64,000 bases of DNA. Source: Smithellaceae bacterium (lineage in GTDB: Bacteria > Desulfobacterota > Syntrophia > Syntrophales > Smithellaceae). Within the stretch, counting starts at the first letter, position 1; every line of letters begins with the position of its first letter. The stretch lies in the NCBI GenBank assembly GCA_030690945.1, contig JAUYFM010000067.1, forward strand, positions 30,710 to 94,709, given 5' to 3'. Shown here one piece after another: positions 10,201 to 19,545 of this stretch. The translations under genes and the position numbers were made by a program. The notes under the pieces were generated by a model. It saw nothing but the letters and a program-made list of their open reading frames with translations, searched no databases and was not told the DNA's origin.

Positions 10201-11036
10201 GCGTTCTAGCCGGCCAAACCATTGCCGATCTGTTGCTCTTGTTGAAATATGCCTCAGGCAAGCTGCCGCTGCAGGACATTCGCCAGGAATTCAAAGGAGA
10301 AGAGGATCTGCTCAATCCGTTTGATCTTCTGGACGCAATGCTCGGAACGGCCATTGATGAGTTGACTCGTCCGATTGACGCCATCCGCCATCAGGCCAAA
10401 ACCGTCACAGTGGGCACCAGCCGGAAGGAAAAAGAACTCAAAGGCATCGTGTTCGACCTGCTCGAAACCCTCAAGTTTTCCGCGAAAAATATGACCTATC
10501 GCAATATTCTATCGATCCATCGCCTCCAGCCTGCCCTGGCAGCAGTACGGGGATATACGGTTTATGATATCAGCGGTCTTGATGAACAGAGTCATCCCAC
10601 GCAAGATTCGACCATTGCGATCCGCGTCAAAAGCGGCGTGGCCAATGATATGAAGTCACGCGCGGATCATTCCACAACGCTGATGGGAGTGAAAAAAACC
10701 ATCGTCAGCACAGGCCATGTCTATCTGGGCCGGGGCAAAACAGACAGCGCCCCGATTATGATCATCCCTCTGCAGGGTGCAGGCGCCCAAATCGTGAACC
10801 TGCTGCTGATTCACATCATCTTCAATGAAACACTGAACCTGTCGGAAAAAATGGAGGTACTGGGATACCGGTATGACGATATCCGCAACCTGATTAATGA
10901 ATACAACCTCGCCTGGAACGACCGGTATTTGGATACTCTGTCGTTGGAATCGCTTTTCAGCGAATCTATTGAAATAATTGCCGGACGGATAAAATCACAG
11001 CACAGCCAATTCCAGACTCAGCATAAACTTTCATAA
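7281..11036 (+). CDS. Giant GlmS-like protein: split GATase domain plus two SIS domains
   Basis: A 1251-residue protein about twice the length of ordinary GlmS (about 610), which makes glucosamine-6-phosphate from fructose-6-phosphate and glutamine. The class II glutamine amidotransferase landmarks are present but spread out: CGFAGLM at Cys48, RGRDSAG at 226-232 and LTHTRWAS at 334-341, with about 175 extra residues between the first two. Two sugar-isomerase domains follow: SIS1 with GHGTAAVAGQ near 616 and ITQSGTTTDT near 667, and SIS2 from about 790. About 330 C-terminal residues match nothing I recognise. The catalytic Cys should be N-terminal after processing, but here 47 residues precede it, so either a propeptide is removed or the start is misread. 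It heads a run of amino-sugar genes. Confidence 0.75.
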   Translation: MIYTKMFNTLKKTFFFITHCQIFIGAHPDAVDKPAIIFFPLLPGQLNCGFAGLMTCRLQRNPLDMTADLSLIAVWKKVKSAGLQTVFTRENSAGNYLNGMEAIHALDMAVTQLKQEDAQEFLFFQTDRSADLFHTAQDMTKFLTDEEKQLEDQDAVISSVDLEIINSRLLSLKDICWILEKDILANLQKILSLSGAEKSSAVNPSAFRKYRKLNLLLNALDRLEVRGRDSAGLQLTFVLKNDQVLQEIIRQIRKNGWDDDYQRRTQKGDLVNQSIFMSTGHKDNPGSASVTFTYKTFSIVGELGRNVVDLRHSIQKDHILQCFTVGDSDCETALTHTRWASVGSITEENCHPVNNYTTIQSNPAYPHYSNIDAQINGVLNGDIDNYPALRKALEEDGELIASQVTTDTKIIPLQIEKYLKAGQNLTEAFRLAVNDFEGSQAIAMTCNLEPGKMFLALKGSGQSIYVGVNDDQYMFSSELYGLVEVMPRFIKMNGEEAGNGKAGGQIFILDQNRGGGIKGITACFYDGVAIPLADDDLQTAEITTRDIDRSDYPHFFLKEISESALSIKRTLRGKYRIVASGQSALQVTFNLGPDIVPSAVRNGLQNGSIKNIIVIGHGTAAVAGQVLADTLSYYLKGSHLNILARIASELSGFGLKDDLADTLVIPITQSGTTTDTNRAVAMARERSAQIISIVNRRQSDITAKSHGVFYTSDGRDIEMSVASTKAFYAQIVAGQVLALFIAQLLGSRTDEDIATALKHLESAPRLMERIFDSREAIAASVKKTAGKRFWAIVGSGPNKAAADEIRIKLSELCYKTISTDIVENKKHIDLSAEPLILVCAAGNPEAVVEDVVKDVAIFRAHKATTVVFADEGDHRFDAVADAVIAIPIAPAPLPVILNTMAGHLWGYFAARAIDEEAQIFREFRSRLATELTKRTKNKLSIFDIFDMIADVSFCRIINDFYALFKSQSQNGAFSVLAGQTIADLLLLLKYASGKLPLQDIRQEFKGEEDLLNPFDLLDAMLGTAIDELTRPIDAIRHQAKTVTVGTSRKEKELKGIVFDLLETLKFSAKNMTYRNILSIHRLQPALAAVRGYTVYDISGLDEQSHPTQDSTIAIRVKSGVANDMKSRADHSTTLMGVKKTIVSTGHVYLGRGKTDSAPIMIIPLQGAGAQIVNLLLIHIIFNETLNLSEKMEVLGYRYDDIRNLINEYNLAWNDRYLDTLSLESLFSESIEIIAGRIKSQHSQFQTQHKLS

Positions 11037-11098
11037 TGGCTGAAACTTTTGCAAATTAAGCGCTTGTCCGGATCAATATGAAAAAATCAAATTTTCGT

Positions 11099-11127
11099 TT
11101 GACAAAGTAGTTTTTTGAAAGTAGGTA
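11099..11127 (+). promoter_or_regulatory. Candidate sigma-70 promoter for the nrpR-like gene
   Basis: TTGACA and TAGGTA are separated by 17 bases, 36 bases before the ATG of the regulator gene. The -35 box is perfect and the -10 is imperfect. It would give the regulator a promoter separate from the glmS-like gene. Confidence 0.4.
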
Positions 11128-11162
11128 TACGGCAAACGATAGCCGATTGCGATGGAAAACGC

Positions 11163-12164
11163 ATGAAAGAGCTTTTTAAGCCTGAAGACATTGAACGAAA
11201 AGTCATCCTCATTCTGAAAATTTTGCACGAAAGCCCGGAACCGATGGGTGCGCGTGTGATTGCCCGCAGGATGTTGGAGCGCAACGTGCAACTCAGCGAA
11301 AGGACGGTCCGCTATCATCTCAAGATTATGGACGAACGGGGACTTACCCAACTGGTAGGCAGGCGCGACGGCCGGGTCATCACAGAGCAGGGACTTGCCG
11401 AAGTATCCGACGCCCGTGTGCAGGACAAGATTGGCCTTTCCATTTCACGCATAGACATCCTTTCCTTCAAGACAACTTTTGATGTCAAAAAGAAGCGTGG
11501 TCTGGTGCCGGTTAATATCTCCTTCTTCCCGAAAGAGCAGTTTAATCAAGCCCTGAAGATCATGAAGCCTGTCTTTCAAAAAAAGCTGGCCGTCAGCTCA
11601 CGCGTCGCAGTAGCACAGGCCGGCAAAACCCTGGGTGATATTGTGGTGCCTCAGGGTAAAGTGGGATTCGCAACCGTGTGCAGTATCGTGATCAATGGCG
11701 TTCTTTTAAAGCATGGCATTCCCATTGATTCCAAGTTTGGCGGTATTCTCCAGATGAGAAAAGGGGAAATATTGAGATTTGTGGAGCTGATTCATTACGC
11801 CGGCTCATCGCTCGATCCTTCGGAAATCTTTATTCGCGGAAAGATGACCTCTGTCGGACAAGTGGTGGCTGAAGGCGAGGGGAAAATTTTGGCCAATTTC
11901 CGTGAAATACCCGCACTGAGCCGAAGCCTGGTTGACCGCGTAGTCGATGACTTTGCCAAGACCGGTATTCATGGCGTCTTATCCATCGGCAGTATCGGCC
12001 ATCCTGTGTGTCAGACCCATGTGGATATGAATAAGATCGGGATGATTCTTATCGGCGGCTTGAACCCGGTTGCTGCGGTCGGTGAAGAAGGTTTTGATGT
12101 GGACAATAAGGCCATGTCCACGGTGATGGAATTTGAAAAGCTAAAGGATATTGAGACGCTTTAG
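11163..12164 (+). CDS. NrpR-like (DUF128) transcriptional regulator
   Basis: A 333-residue protein. Residues about 5-75 form a winged helix-turn-helix (VIARRMLERNVQLSERTVRY, then HLKIMDERGL), and the rest is a single NrpR regulatory domain (FFPKEQFNQAL, then VGFATVCSIVINGVLLKHGI, and the C-terminal IGGLNPVAAVGEEG). In methanogens NrpR represses nitrogen-assimilation genes and is released by 2-oxoglutarate. Here it sits between a glmS-like and a GlmU-like gene, which suggests it senses nitrogen or amino-sugar status for this locus; that is inference. The ATG at 11163 begins the conserved part. A TTG at 11115 would add 16 unconserved residues. Confidence 0.82.
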   Translation: MKELFKPEDIERKVILILKILHESPEPMGARVIARRMLERNVQLSERTVRYHLKIMDERGLTQLVGRRDGRVITEQGLAEVSDARVQDKIGLSISRIDILSFKTTFDVKKKRGLVPVNISFFPKEQFNQALKIMKPVFQKKLAVSSRVAVAQAGKTLGDIVVPQGKVGFATVCSIVINGVLLKHGIPIDSKFGGILQMRKGEILRFVELIHYAGSSLDPSEIFIRGKMTSVGQVVAEGEGKILANFREIPALSRSLVDRVVDDFAKTGIHGVLSIGSIGHPVCQTHVDMNKIGMILIGGLNPVAAVGEEGFDVDNKAMSTVMEFEKLKDIETL

Positions 12165-12236
12165 ATATCACGAGAAATGTCGTGAGCATATCAACACATC
12201 GCGGCGTGTCATTGAATAAGGTTGCAGGGAGGCGCT

Positions 12237-13493
12237 ATGGATTTTAAGCCGAAATCCTATGAAAAAATTTGTCAACTGATCGATCGCGGCGTAGATATTC
12301 CCAACCCCGGAACACTCGATATCGGCAATGAAATCAATGTCGATCAAATTTCGGGAAAGGGCGTTACGATTTATCCGGGTTGCCGGATCTATGGCGCAAA
12401 AACTGTTATTTCCTCCGGCTGCAAGCTGGGCTGCGAGGCGCCGGTCACGATTGAAGACTGCCAACTTGGACCGGCAGTCGAGCTCAAAGGCGGCTTCTTC
12501 AGTAAATCTGTTTTTTTGGAAAAAGCAAATATGGGCATGGGCGCGCACGTCCGTGAAGGATGCATTCTGGAGGAAGAAGCCGGCGGCGCCCATTGCGTAG
12601 GATTAAAACAAACCATTCTTTTTCCCTTCGTAACACTGGGCAGCTTGATCAACTTCTGTGACTGCCTGATGGCCGGCGGCACCAGCCGAAGCAACCATAG
12701 CGAAGTGGGAAGCTCCTATATCCATTTCAATTTCACGCCGGATGCCGACAAAACAACGCCTTCAATGCTTGGCGATGTCCCCCGGGGGGTGATGCTCAAC
12801 CAGCCCCCCATTTTTCTAGGTGGTCAGGGAGGGATCATCGGTCCCGTGCGTCTGGGATACGGCAATATCGTAGCGGCGGGCTCCATCCTGCGGCATGATT
12901 ATTCCGGAGACAATCAACTAATCTTCGAGACGGCCCCGGCAAGCAGTGTGAAGGACTTCGTTCCAGCAGCCTACCCCGGGCTCGGTCGTGTTGTGGAAAA
13001 CAATATTCTCTATCTGGCCAACCTGACGGCTCTTGAATCGTGGTACACGCATGTCAGAAAGCCGTTTCTGGAAATCCAACCATACGGGCTTCTCCTGTAT
13101 GCAGGCGTCGCGGAACAACTTTCCGCAGCGAAAAAGGAACGTCTCAAAAGATTAAAGGCGCTGGCGGAGAAAGCCAAAGCGGCAGCCAGCAAAAACCGGC
13201 AGGGTGCAGCAGCCGGTGCAAGACAGGAGCTCTCTGGGCAAATCGGCTTCATAGAAGGACTCTTCACTGGGAAAATGCCGGACGTCCTGGCCGCGACGGA
13301 TCCATCCCGTGAGGCCTTTCTCAATGATTTCGGAAAGGCCACAGAAAACAACAAAGCGAATTACCTCACGGCTATTCAGGGTCTGCCCGTGGAGATTTCG
13401 TTAAAAGGTGTTATATGGCTAAATGGCATAGTCGATGCTCTTGCCCAAAAGGTCACGCAGGCTCTGCCGTCACTGGATTTATTCAAAAAATAA
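12237..13493 (+). CDS. Left-handed beta-helix protein, GlmU-like
   Basis: A 418-residue protein with hexapeptide-repeat character through about residues 40-240 (GKGVTIYPGCRIYG, then VTIEDCQLGPAVELKGG, then GPVRLGYGNIVAAGSIL), the fold of bacterial acyltransferases and of the GlmU C-terminal half. It has no N-terminal nucleotidyltransferase motif (LAAGxGTRM), so it is not a full GlmU. The region HCVGLKQTILFPFVTLGS followed by a Asn/His-rich loop may form the active site. The C-terminal 120 residues are helical with a Lys/Ala-rich segment. AGGGAGG four bases before the ATG at 12237 fixes the start. Between nrpR-like and glmM genes, a role in UDP-amino-sugar synthesis is likely but unproven. Confidence 0.7.
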   Translation: MDFKPKSYEKICQLIDRGVDIPNPGTLDIGNEINVDQISGKGVTIYPGCRIYGAKTVISSGCKLGCEAPVTIEDCQLGPAVELKGGFFSKSVFLEKANMGMGAHVREGCILEEEAGGAHCVGLKQTILFPFVTLGSLINFCDCLMAGGTSRSNHSEVGSSYIHFNFTPDADKTTPSMLGDVPRGVMLNQPPIFLGGQGGIIGPVRLGYGNIVAAGSILRHDYSGDNQLIFETAPASSVKDFVPAAYPGLGRVVENNILYLANLTALESWYTHVRKPFLEIQPYGLLLYAGVAEQLSAAKKERLKRLKALAEKAKAAASKNRQGAAAGARQELSGQIGFIEGLFTGKMPDVLAATDPSREAFLNDFGKATENNKANYLTAIQGLPVEISLKGVIWLNGIVDALAQKVTQALPSLDLFKK

Positions 13494-13651
13494 TAGTCAA
13501 CCACTTCGCGAGCTCGCTGTCGTGGCATGAAATGAACGTATTTATATCGCGAGCTCGCTGCGGCGAATTAACGCTCGTCCCGCAACAGCGGGATTAAAAT
13601 AATTTTGATCAGTTGATTCACAAGCAGTAAATCATTGCAAAAAGGAGAATA

Positions 13652-15004
13652 ATGATGGGGAAATTATTTGGAACCGACGGAATCAGAGGAGAAGCCAACC
13701 GCTATCCGATGAACGCGGCAATAGCTTTCAGTGTCGGGCAGGCCGTCGCACACCTGTTTAAAAAAGACAAACACCGTGCCCACGTGATCATTGGAAAGGA
13801 TACCCGGATTTCGGGATACATGCTGGAGAGTTCACTGGAAGCGGGAATCACGTCCATGGGAGGGTGCCCTATCCTTGTCGGCGTGCTGCCCACCCCGGGA
13901 ATTGCCTTCATCGCCCAAAGCATGCGGGCTGACGCCGGCATTGTCATTTCCGCTTCACACAATCCCTTCCAGGATAATGGCCTGAAAATTTTTGGCGGTG
14001 ACGGTTTTAAATTGACCGATGAAGAGGAAGACAGTATTGAAGACCTGATCCTTAATGAAAAGCTTTCTGAACTAATGCCGACAGCCAGCGGAATGGGAAA
14101 AGCCGCCCGCCTGGATGATGTTAACGGACGTTACATCGTTTTTCTGAAAAATTCTTTTCCCCGTAATCTTTCCATGGAGGGGATGAAAATCGTTTTGGAT
14201 ACCGCCAACGGCGCAACATACAAAGTGGCACCTAACGCCTTTATTGAACTGGGCGCCGATGTTGAAGTCATTCACAACACGCCGGACGGTGTAAACATCA
14301 ACGCCAAGTGCGGATCACAGCACACAGAGGACCTCAGGAAGAAAGTCGTGGAAAGCGGCGCGGCCATTGGCCTGGCCTTTGACGGGGACGGCGACCGCCT
14401 CATTGCCGTGGATGAAAAGGGTAACGAGATCACCGGCGATCAGATTCTCATCATCTGTGCCAATATCTTGAAAAAAGAAGGCAAATTGAAAAACGATCTT
14501 CTGGTCAGCACGGTGATGAGTAACCTCGGCTTAAAGGTTGCCTGCAAGAAATACGGCTTTAAGCACCATGCCTCTAAAGTGGGAGACCGCTATGTCCTCG
14601 AAGACATGCTGCGGATGGGATCCGTGATCGGTGGTGAGGAAGCAGGTCATATGATCTTTCTGGATCATCACACCACTGGTGACGGCATTATTGCCGCCAT
14701 GCAGCTCGTTGCCGCGATGGCGAAAGAAGGCAAACCACTTTCCGAACTGGCGCGCATGATGGATATTTTCCCGCAGAAATTGATCAATGTTGATGTCAAA
14801 AGCAAGCCGGATCTTGATAAAGTTCCGAAGCTGGTAGAAGCCATCTCGCAAATAGAAAAAGAACTGGGTGAAGAAGGACGCGTTCTGGTCCGGTATTCCG
14901 GCACTCAGAATATGTGTCGTGTCATGGTGGAAGGACCTTCCGATCTGGTAACCGCAAAATATTGTCAACAGCTCGCCGATATCGTAAAAAGTGAACTGGG
15001 ATAG
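13652..15004 (+). CDS. glmM: Phosphoglucosamine mutase GlmM
   Basis: A 450-residue enzyme of the alpha-D-phosphohexomutase family that interconverts glucosamine-6-phosphate and glucosamine-1-phosphate on the way to UDP-GlcNAc. The phosphoserine loop is ISASHNPFQDNG with Ser102, the Mg-binding loop is DGDGDR (244-249), the sugar-binding loop is GGEEAGH, and the phosphate-binding loop is RYSGTQNMCRVM near the C-terminus. The N-terminal GKLFGTDGIRGEAN is diagnostic for GlmM rather than PGM. AAAAAGGAG precedes two adjacent ATG codons (13652 and 13655). The next gene, nagB-like, starts 21 bases downstream, so both probably share a transcript. Confidence 0.93.
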   Translation: MMGKLFGTDGIRGEANRYPMNAAIAFSVGQAVAHLFKKDKHRAHVIIGKDTRISGYMLESSLEAGITSMGGCPILVGVLPTPGIAFIAQSMRADAGIVISASHNPFQDNGLKIFGGDGFKLTDEEEDSIEDLILNEKLSELMPTASGMGKAARLDDVNGRYIVFLKNSFPRNLSMEGMKIVLDTANGATYKVAPNAFIELGADVEVIHNTPDGVNINAKCGSQHTEDLRKKVVESGAAIGLAFDGDGDRLIAVDEKGNEITGDQILIICANILKKEGKLKNDLLVSTVMSNLGLKVACKKYGFKHHASKVGDRYVLEDMLRMGSVIGGEEAGHMIFLDHHTTGDGIIAAMQLVAAMAKEGKPLSELARMMDIFPQKLINVDVKSKPDLDKVPKLVEAISQIEKELGEEGRVLVRYSGTQNMCRVMVEGPSDLVTAKYCQQLADIVKSELG

Positions 15005-15025
15005 TTTGAAGGAGAACAATAAATC

Positions 15026-15985
15026 ATGGGAACAACCGTTTTTGTTACACGAGACTTTGCACACATGAGTGAAGTGGCGGCAGACTTTGTCATCAAGAAA
15101 ACGATCGGCATCCTTAAAGCAAAAAATGGAGCTGTTTTGGGACTGGCAACGGGGAATTCACCCACGGGGCTCTATAAGCACTTCGCCAAAGCGGCCAACG
15201 AGGGCCGGTTTGATTCTGGACGGATCCGCAGTTTCAATCTCGACGAATATGTCGGCCTGCCGGGCGATAATATTCAGCAGCGGGTTCTGCACCCCGAGAG
15301 TTACGCTTATTTCATGATTCAGGAACTTTTCAGTCATCTCAATAAGAAATTTATTGAAACCCGCGTGCCCTACGGCTCGCTGATTGACCAGAAAACATTG
15401 ATCAAAGAATTGAAGGAAAACAAAAACGACTGGGAATTCAAAGGCACAGACGCGGGAAAATCCATTGCCATCAAGGCAAAACCGGCATCCGCCTATCTGG
15501 CCTGGATCTGGAAAGAAATTCTGGACGGCTACTCCCGGAAAATAAAATCGGCGGGAGGAATCGACCTGCAGATTATCGGCGTGGGCGGTCGCGGCCATGT
15601 GGCGTTCCACGAATCAGGCATTCCTTTTAAAGGCAGTTCAGTGCTGCTGGTCAAACTCGACGACAACACAATTGCCAATGCCGTTGCCGACGGACATTTC
15701 AGCAAAAAATCAGATTCACCGCAGTACGCCATCAGTATGGGAGCGGAGCTGGTTTATCAGGCCAGAACGGTCGTTTTGGTAGCCAACGGCCAGCGAAAAA
15801 CAGAGTCTGTGACCCGCTCGCTTCTGGGTGATGTAACCCCTGAAATTCCCATATCGCATGGTCAGCAATACGCGAAACAAGGCGGTGAGTTGATTTATGT
15901 TCTCGACCGCGTTGCGGCCGGAGGCCTTCTGGCCAATCCAAAGGAACTCAAAGATAGGGGCATCGTTTTAAAGAACATGGCTTAA
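15026..15985 (+). CDS. Glucosamine-6-phosphate deaminase-like protein
   Basis: A 319-residue member of the NagB/6-phosphogluconolactonase family. Motifs are LGLATGNSPTGLY (phosphate binding), SFNLDEYVGL with the catalytic-type Asp, and VGGRGHVAFHES, which corresponds to GxDGHIAFNEP of NagB; the Asp of that motif is replaced by Arg. About 50 extra residues lie before that motif compared with E. coli NagB (266). NagB converts glucosamine-6-phosphate to fructose-6-phosphate and ammonia, the opposite direction to GlmS, so its neighbours suggest control of amino-sugar flux. A good GGAG precedes the ATG. Activity on a related amino sugar is possible. Confidence 0.8.
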   Translation: MGTTVFVTRDFAHMSEVAADFVIKKTIGILKAKNGAVLGLATGNSPTGLYKHFAKAANEGRFDSGRIRSFNLDEYVGLPGDNIQQRVLHPESYAYFMIQELFSHLNKKFIETRVPYGSLIDQKTLIKELKENKNDWEFKGTDAGKSIAIKAKPASAYLAWIWKEILDGYSRKIKSAGGIDLQIIGVGGRGHVAFHESGIPFKGSSVLLVKLDDNTIANAVADGHFSKKSDSPQYAISMGAELVYQARTVVLVANGQRKTESVTRSLLGDVTPEIPISHGQQYAKQGGELIYVLDRVAAGGLLANPKELKDRGIVLKNMA

Positions 15986-17638
<1,653 letters not shown>

Positions 17639-17679
17639 CAGACGCAGAATGGAAGCTGATGATCGCCAATATCATTGTT

Positions 17680-19518
17680 CTATGGCGTATTGAAAGGGAT
17701 GGTAATTTTATACACGCCGCCCGATAGAACGGTCTCTACCGGAAAGGGTGCTTTTTCGTAAACTTTCAACATGGCCCTGTTGTTTTCCAGAACATCGGCC
17801 TTGAATCCGGCCATGCCTTCTTCCCGGGCCGCCCGTATTAAAAGATTGAAAAGATAAGTTGAAATGCCCATGCCCTGATAGTGTTCATCCACAATAAACG
17901 CGGTATCGGCAAAGGGATCTCCCTGCGACCGGGCATAGCGGCCCTCGCCGATAATTTTTTCAACGCCGGACTCATCAATAATGGCCACCATAGACATGGT
18001 GAAGCGGTAATCCACATTAACATATTCCTGCATCTTTTTATGAGGCATGGTCTTGATCGGGCTGAAATAGCGGTAATAAACCGACTGGTCGGAAAACCGG
18101 TAAAACAGCCGCCGCATCTCTTCTTCGTCGGACGGCCTGATCGCCCGGAAGCGGACGTTCACGCTGTCTTTGAATTTATGCGAACAGGCGATTTTATCCG
18201 GATAAAGATGGCCGGACTCGGCAAAATATATTTGATCAGCGTAAATCATCTTCGCTTCTTTGGCCTGTCTGACCAACTCGGCGCGGTCGTCGGGATGCGC
18301 GATTTCAATGAGCGCCTGTGCGCGCTCGCGCAATGTCTTGCCCATTAAATGGGCCACGCCGTATTCGGTAACAACAACGTCCATGGATTCACGATTGGTA
18401 AACTGGAAGGGATATTTATCCAAAGAAAGAAGAATGTTGGGTTTTCCCTTGCGATTGCGGCTGGGCATGGAAAAAATGGTCCGGCCGTTTTTGGACAGCG
18501 CCGCACCCCAAAAGAGTTCCTGAACATTGCCGGGACCGGCGGTCACATTGCCCTTGCCGGTATGCAGCGCGATATCACCAGTCAGATCGACTTTCCGCGC
18601 CGGAAAAATGGCAACCATGTTGTCATTGAGGCCGATGGTCCGGGGGTCCATTACAATATCCTGTGGCTGAAATTCCACCAGCGCATTTAAATCCAACCAA
18701 GCCATCAACTCCTTAGTGCCGATGACATAGGACGCACAGGTCTTGCCACGAAAGACGCCTTTATAACGGTTAGTAATGGCGCCACTCTTGACCAGTTCCA
18801 TCAGCGCGTCGGTAAAGAAAGGCGAATGAACACCCAGATTCTTTTTTGTGGCCAGCGTTTTGGCCAGTGCTTCAAAGAGCGGCCCGATCCCGTAGGAAAT
18901 GCAGCTGCCATCCTGGATGACTGAAGCGACATTGACGGCTATTTTCAGATAGATTTCCTGCAACGGCCAGCGCTCGACATAATAAGGCGGCTCGGTCGCC
19001 TCGACCAGATAGTGGAAATCATCCATATTCACCAGCGTGTCGCCCATCGTCCGGGGAATCTGGAAATTGATTTCGCCGACAACGATTTTAGCCATTTCCA
19101 TGGCCTGCCTTTCCACGGACGCGCCTACCAGATAAGCATAGCCGTTTTCGTCGGGAGGGGTTACCTGAATAAAAGCAACGTCAATATGAATAGCGCCGGT
19201 TTTAAAAAGCCAGGCAACACGCGAGAAACGACTGGGGATAAGGTCAACCCGTCCCTGACTGATGGCGTCGGAGGCAAGCCATCCAGAAAAAAAAGTCTTT
19301 AAACGAAACTTCCGGGCATAACGTTCATCAATGGCTACCGCATCGCCGAGACTGACCAGTTGGATCAACTCCAAATCCTGCAAGTTAGCTTGATTGGATT
19401 CCATCAGGTGCCTGACCAACGTGCGGGGTTCAGCCATGCCCGTCCCCAGGAAAATACTCATACCCGGGTCAATTTTCGCCAACACTTCCCCGGGTGACAC
19501 TATTTTCTGCTTCCACAT
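17680..19518 (-). CDS. Acetyl-CoA hydrolase/transferase family protein fused to a GNAT domain
   Basis: A 612-residue fusion. Residues about 1-430 are a CoA-transferase of the 4-hydroxybutyrate CoA-transferase/acetyl-CoA hydrolase type, with ISYGIGPLFEAL and the C-terminal signature VVTEYGVAHLMGKTLRERA then IAHPDDR. Residues about 450-600 form a GNAT acetyltransferase domain (FRAIRPSDEEEMRRLFY, then EHYQGMGISTYL for acetyl-CoA binding). The transferase half probably moves CoA between short-chain acids; the GNAT half may acetylate protein lysines and so couple acyl-CoA levels to control, but that is inference. Such fusions are known in anaerobic deltaproteobacteria. It converges on pyrG with only 41 bases between. 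Confidence 0.85.
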   Translation of the reverse strand: MWKQKIVSPGEVLAKIDPGMSIFLGTGMAEPRTLVRHLMESNQANLQDLELIQLVSLGDAVAIDERYARKFRLKTFFSGWLASDAISQGRVDLIPSRFSRVAWLFKTGAIHIDVAFIQVTPPDENGYAYLVGASVERQAMEMAKIVVGEINFQIPRTMGDTLVNMDDFHYLVEATEPPYYVERWPLQEIYLKIAVNVASVIQDGSCISYGIGPLFEALAKTLATKKNLGVHSPFFTDALMELVKSGAITNRYKGVFRGKTCASYVIGTKELMAWLDLNALVEFQPQDIVMDPRTIGLNDNMVAIFPARKVDLTGDIALHTGKGNVTAGPGNVQELFWGAALSKNGRTIFSMPSRNRKGKPNILLSLDKYPFQFTNRESMDVVVTEYGVAHLMGKTLRERAQALIEIAHPDDRAELVRQAKEAKMIYADQIYFAESGHLYPDKIACSHKFKDSVNVRFRAIRPSDEEEMRRLFYRFSDQSVYYRYFSPIKTMPHKKMQEYVNVDYRFTMSMVAIIDESGVEKIIGEGRYARSQGDPFADTAFIVDEHYQGMGISTYLFNLLIRAAREEGMAGFKADVLENNRAMLKVYEKAPFPVETVLSGGVYKITIPFNTP

Positions 19519-19545
19519 AATTTCCCGCCCATTGCTTGAACTGCA

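Noticed and set aside
13500..13600. Two CGCGAGCTCGCTG copies and a CCCGC-AACA-GCGGG hairpin between the GlmU-like gene and glmM
   Set aside because: Possible repeat or terminator, but no T-run and glmM reads on in the same direction; evidence too weak for a feature.
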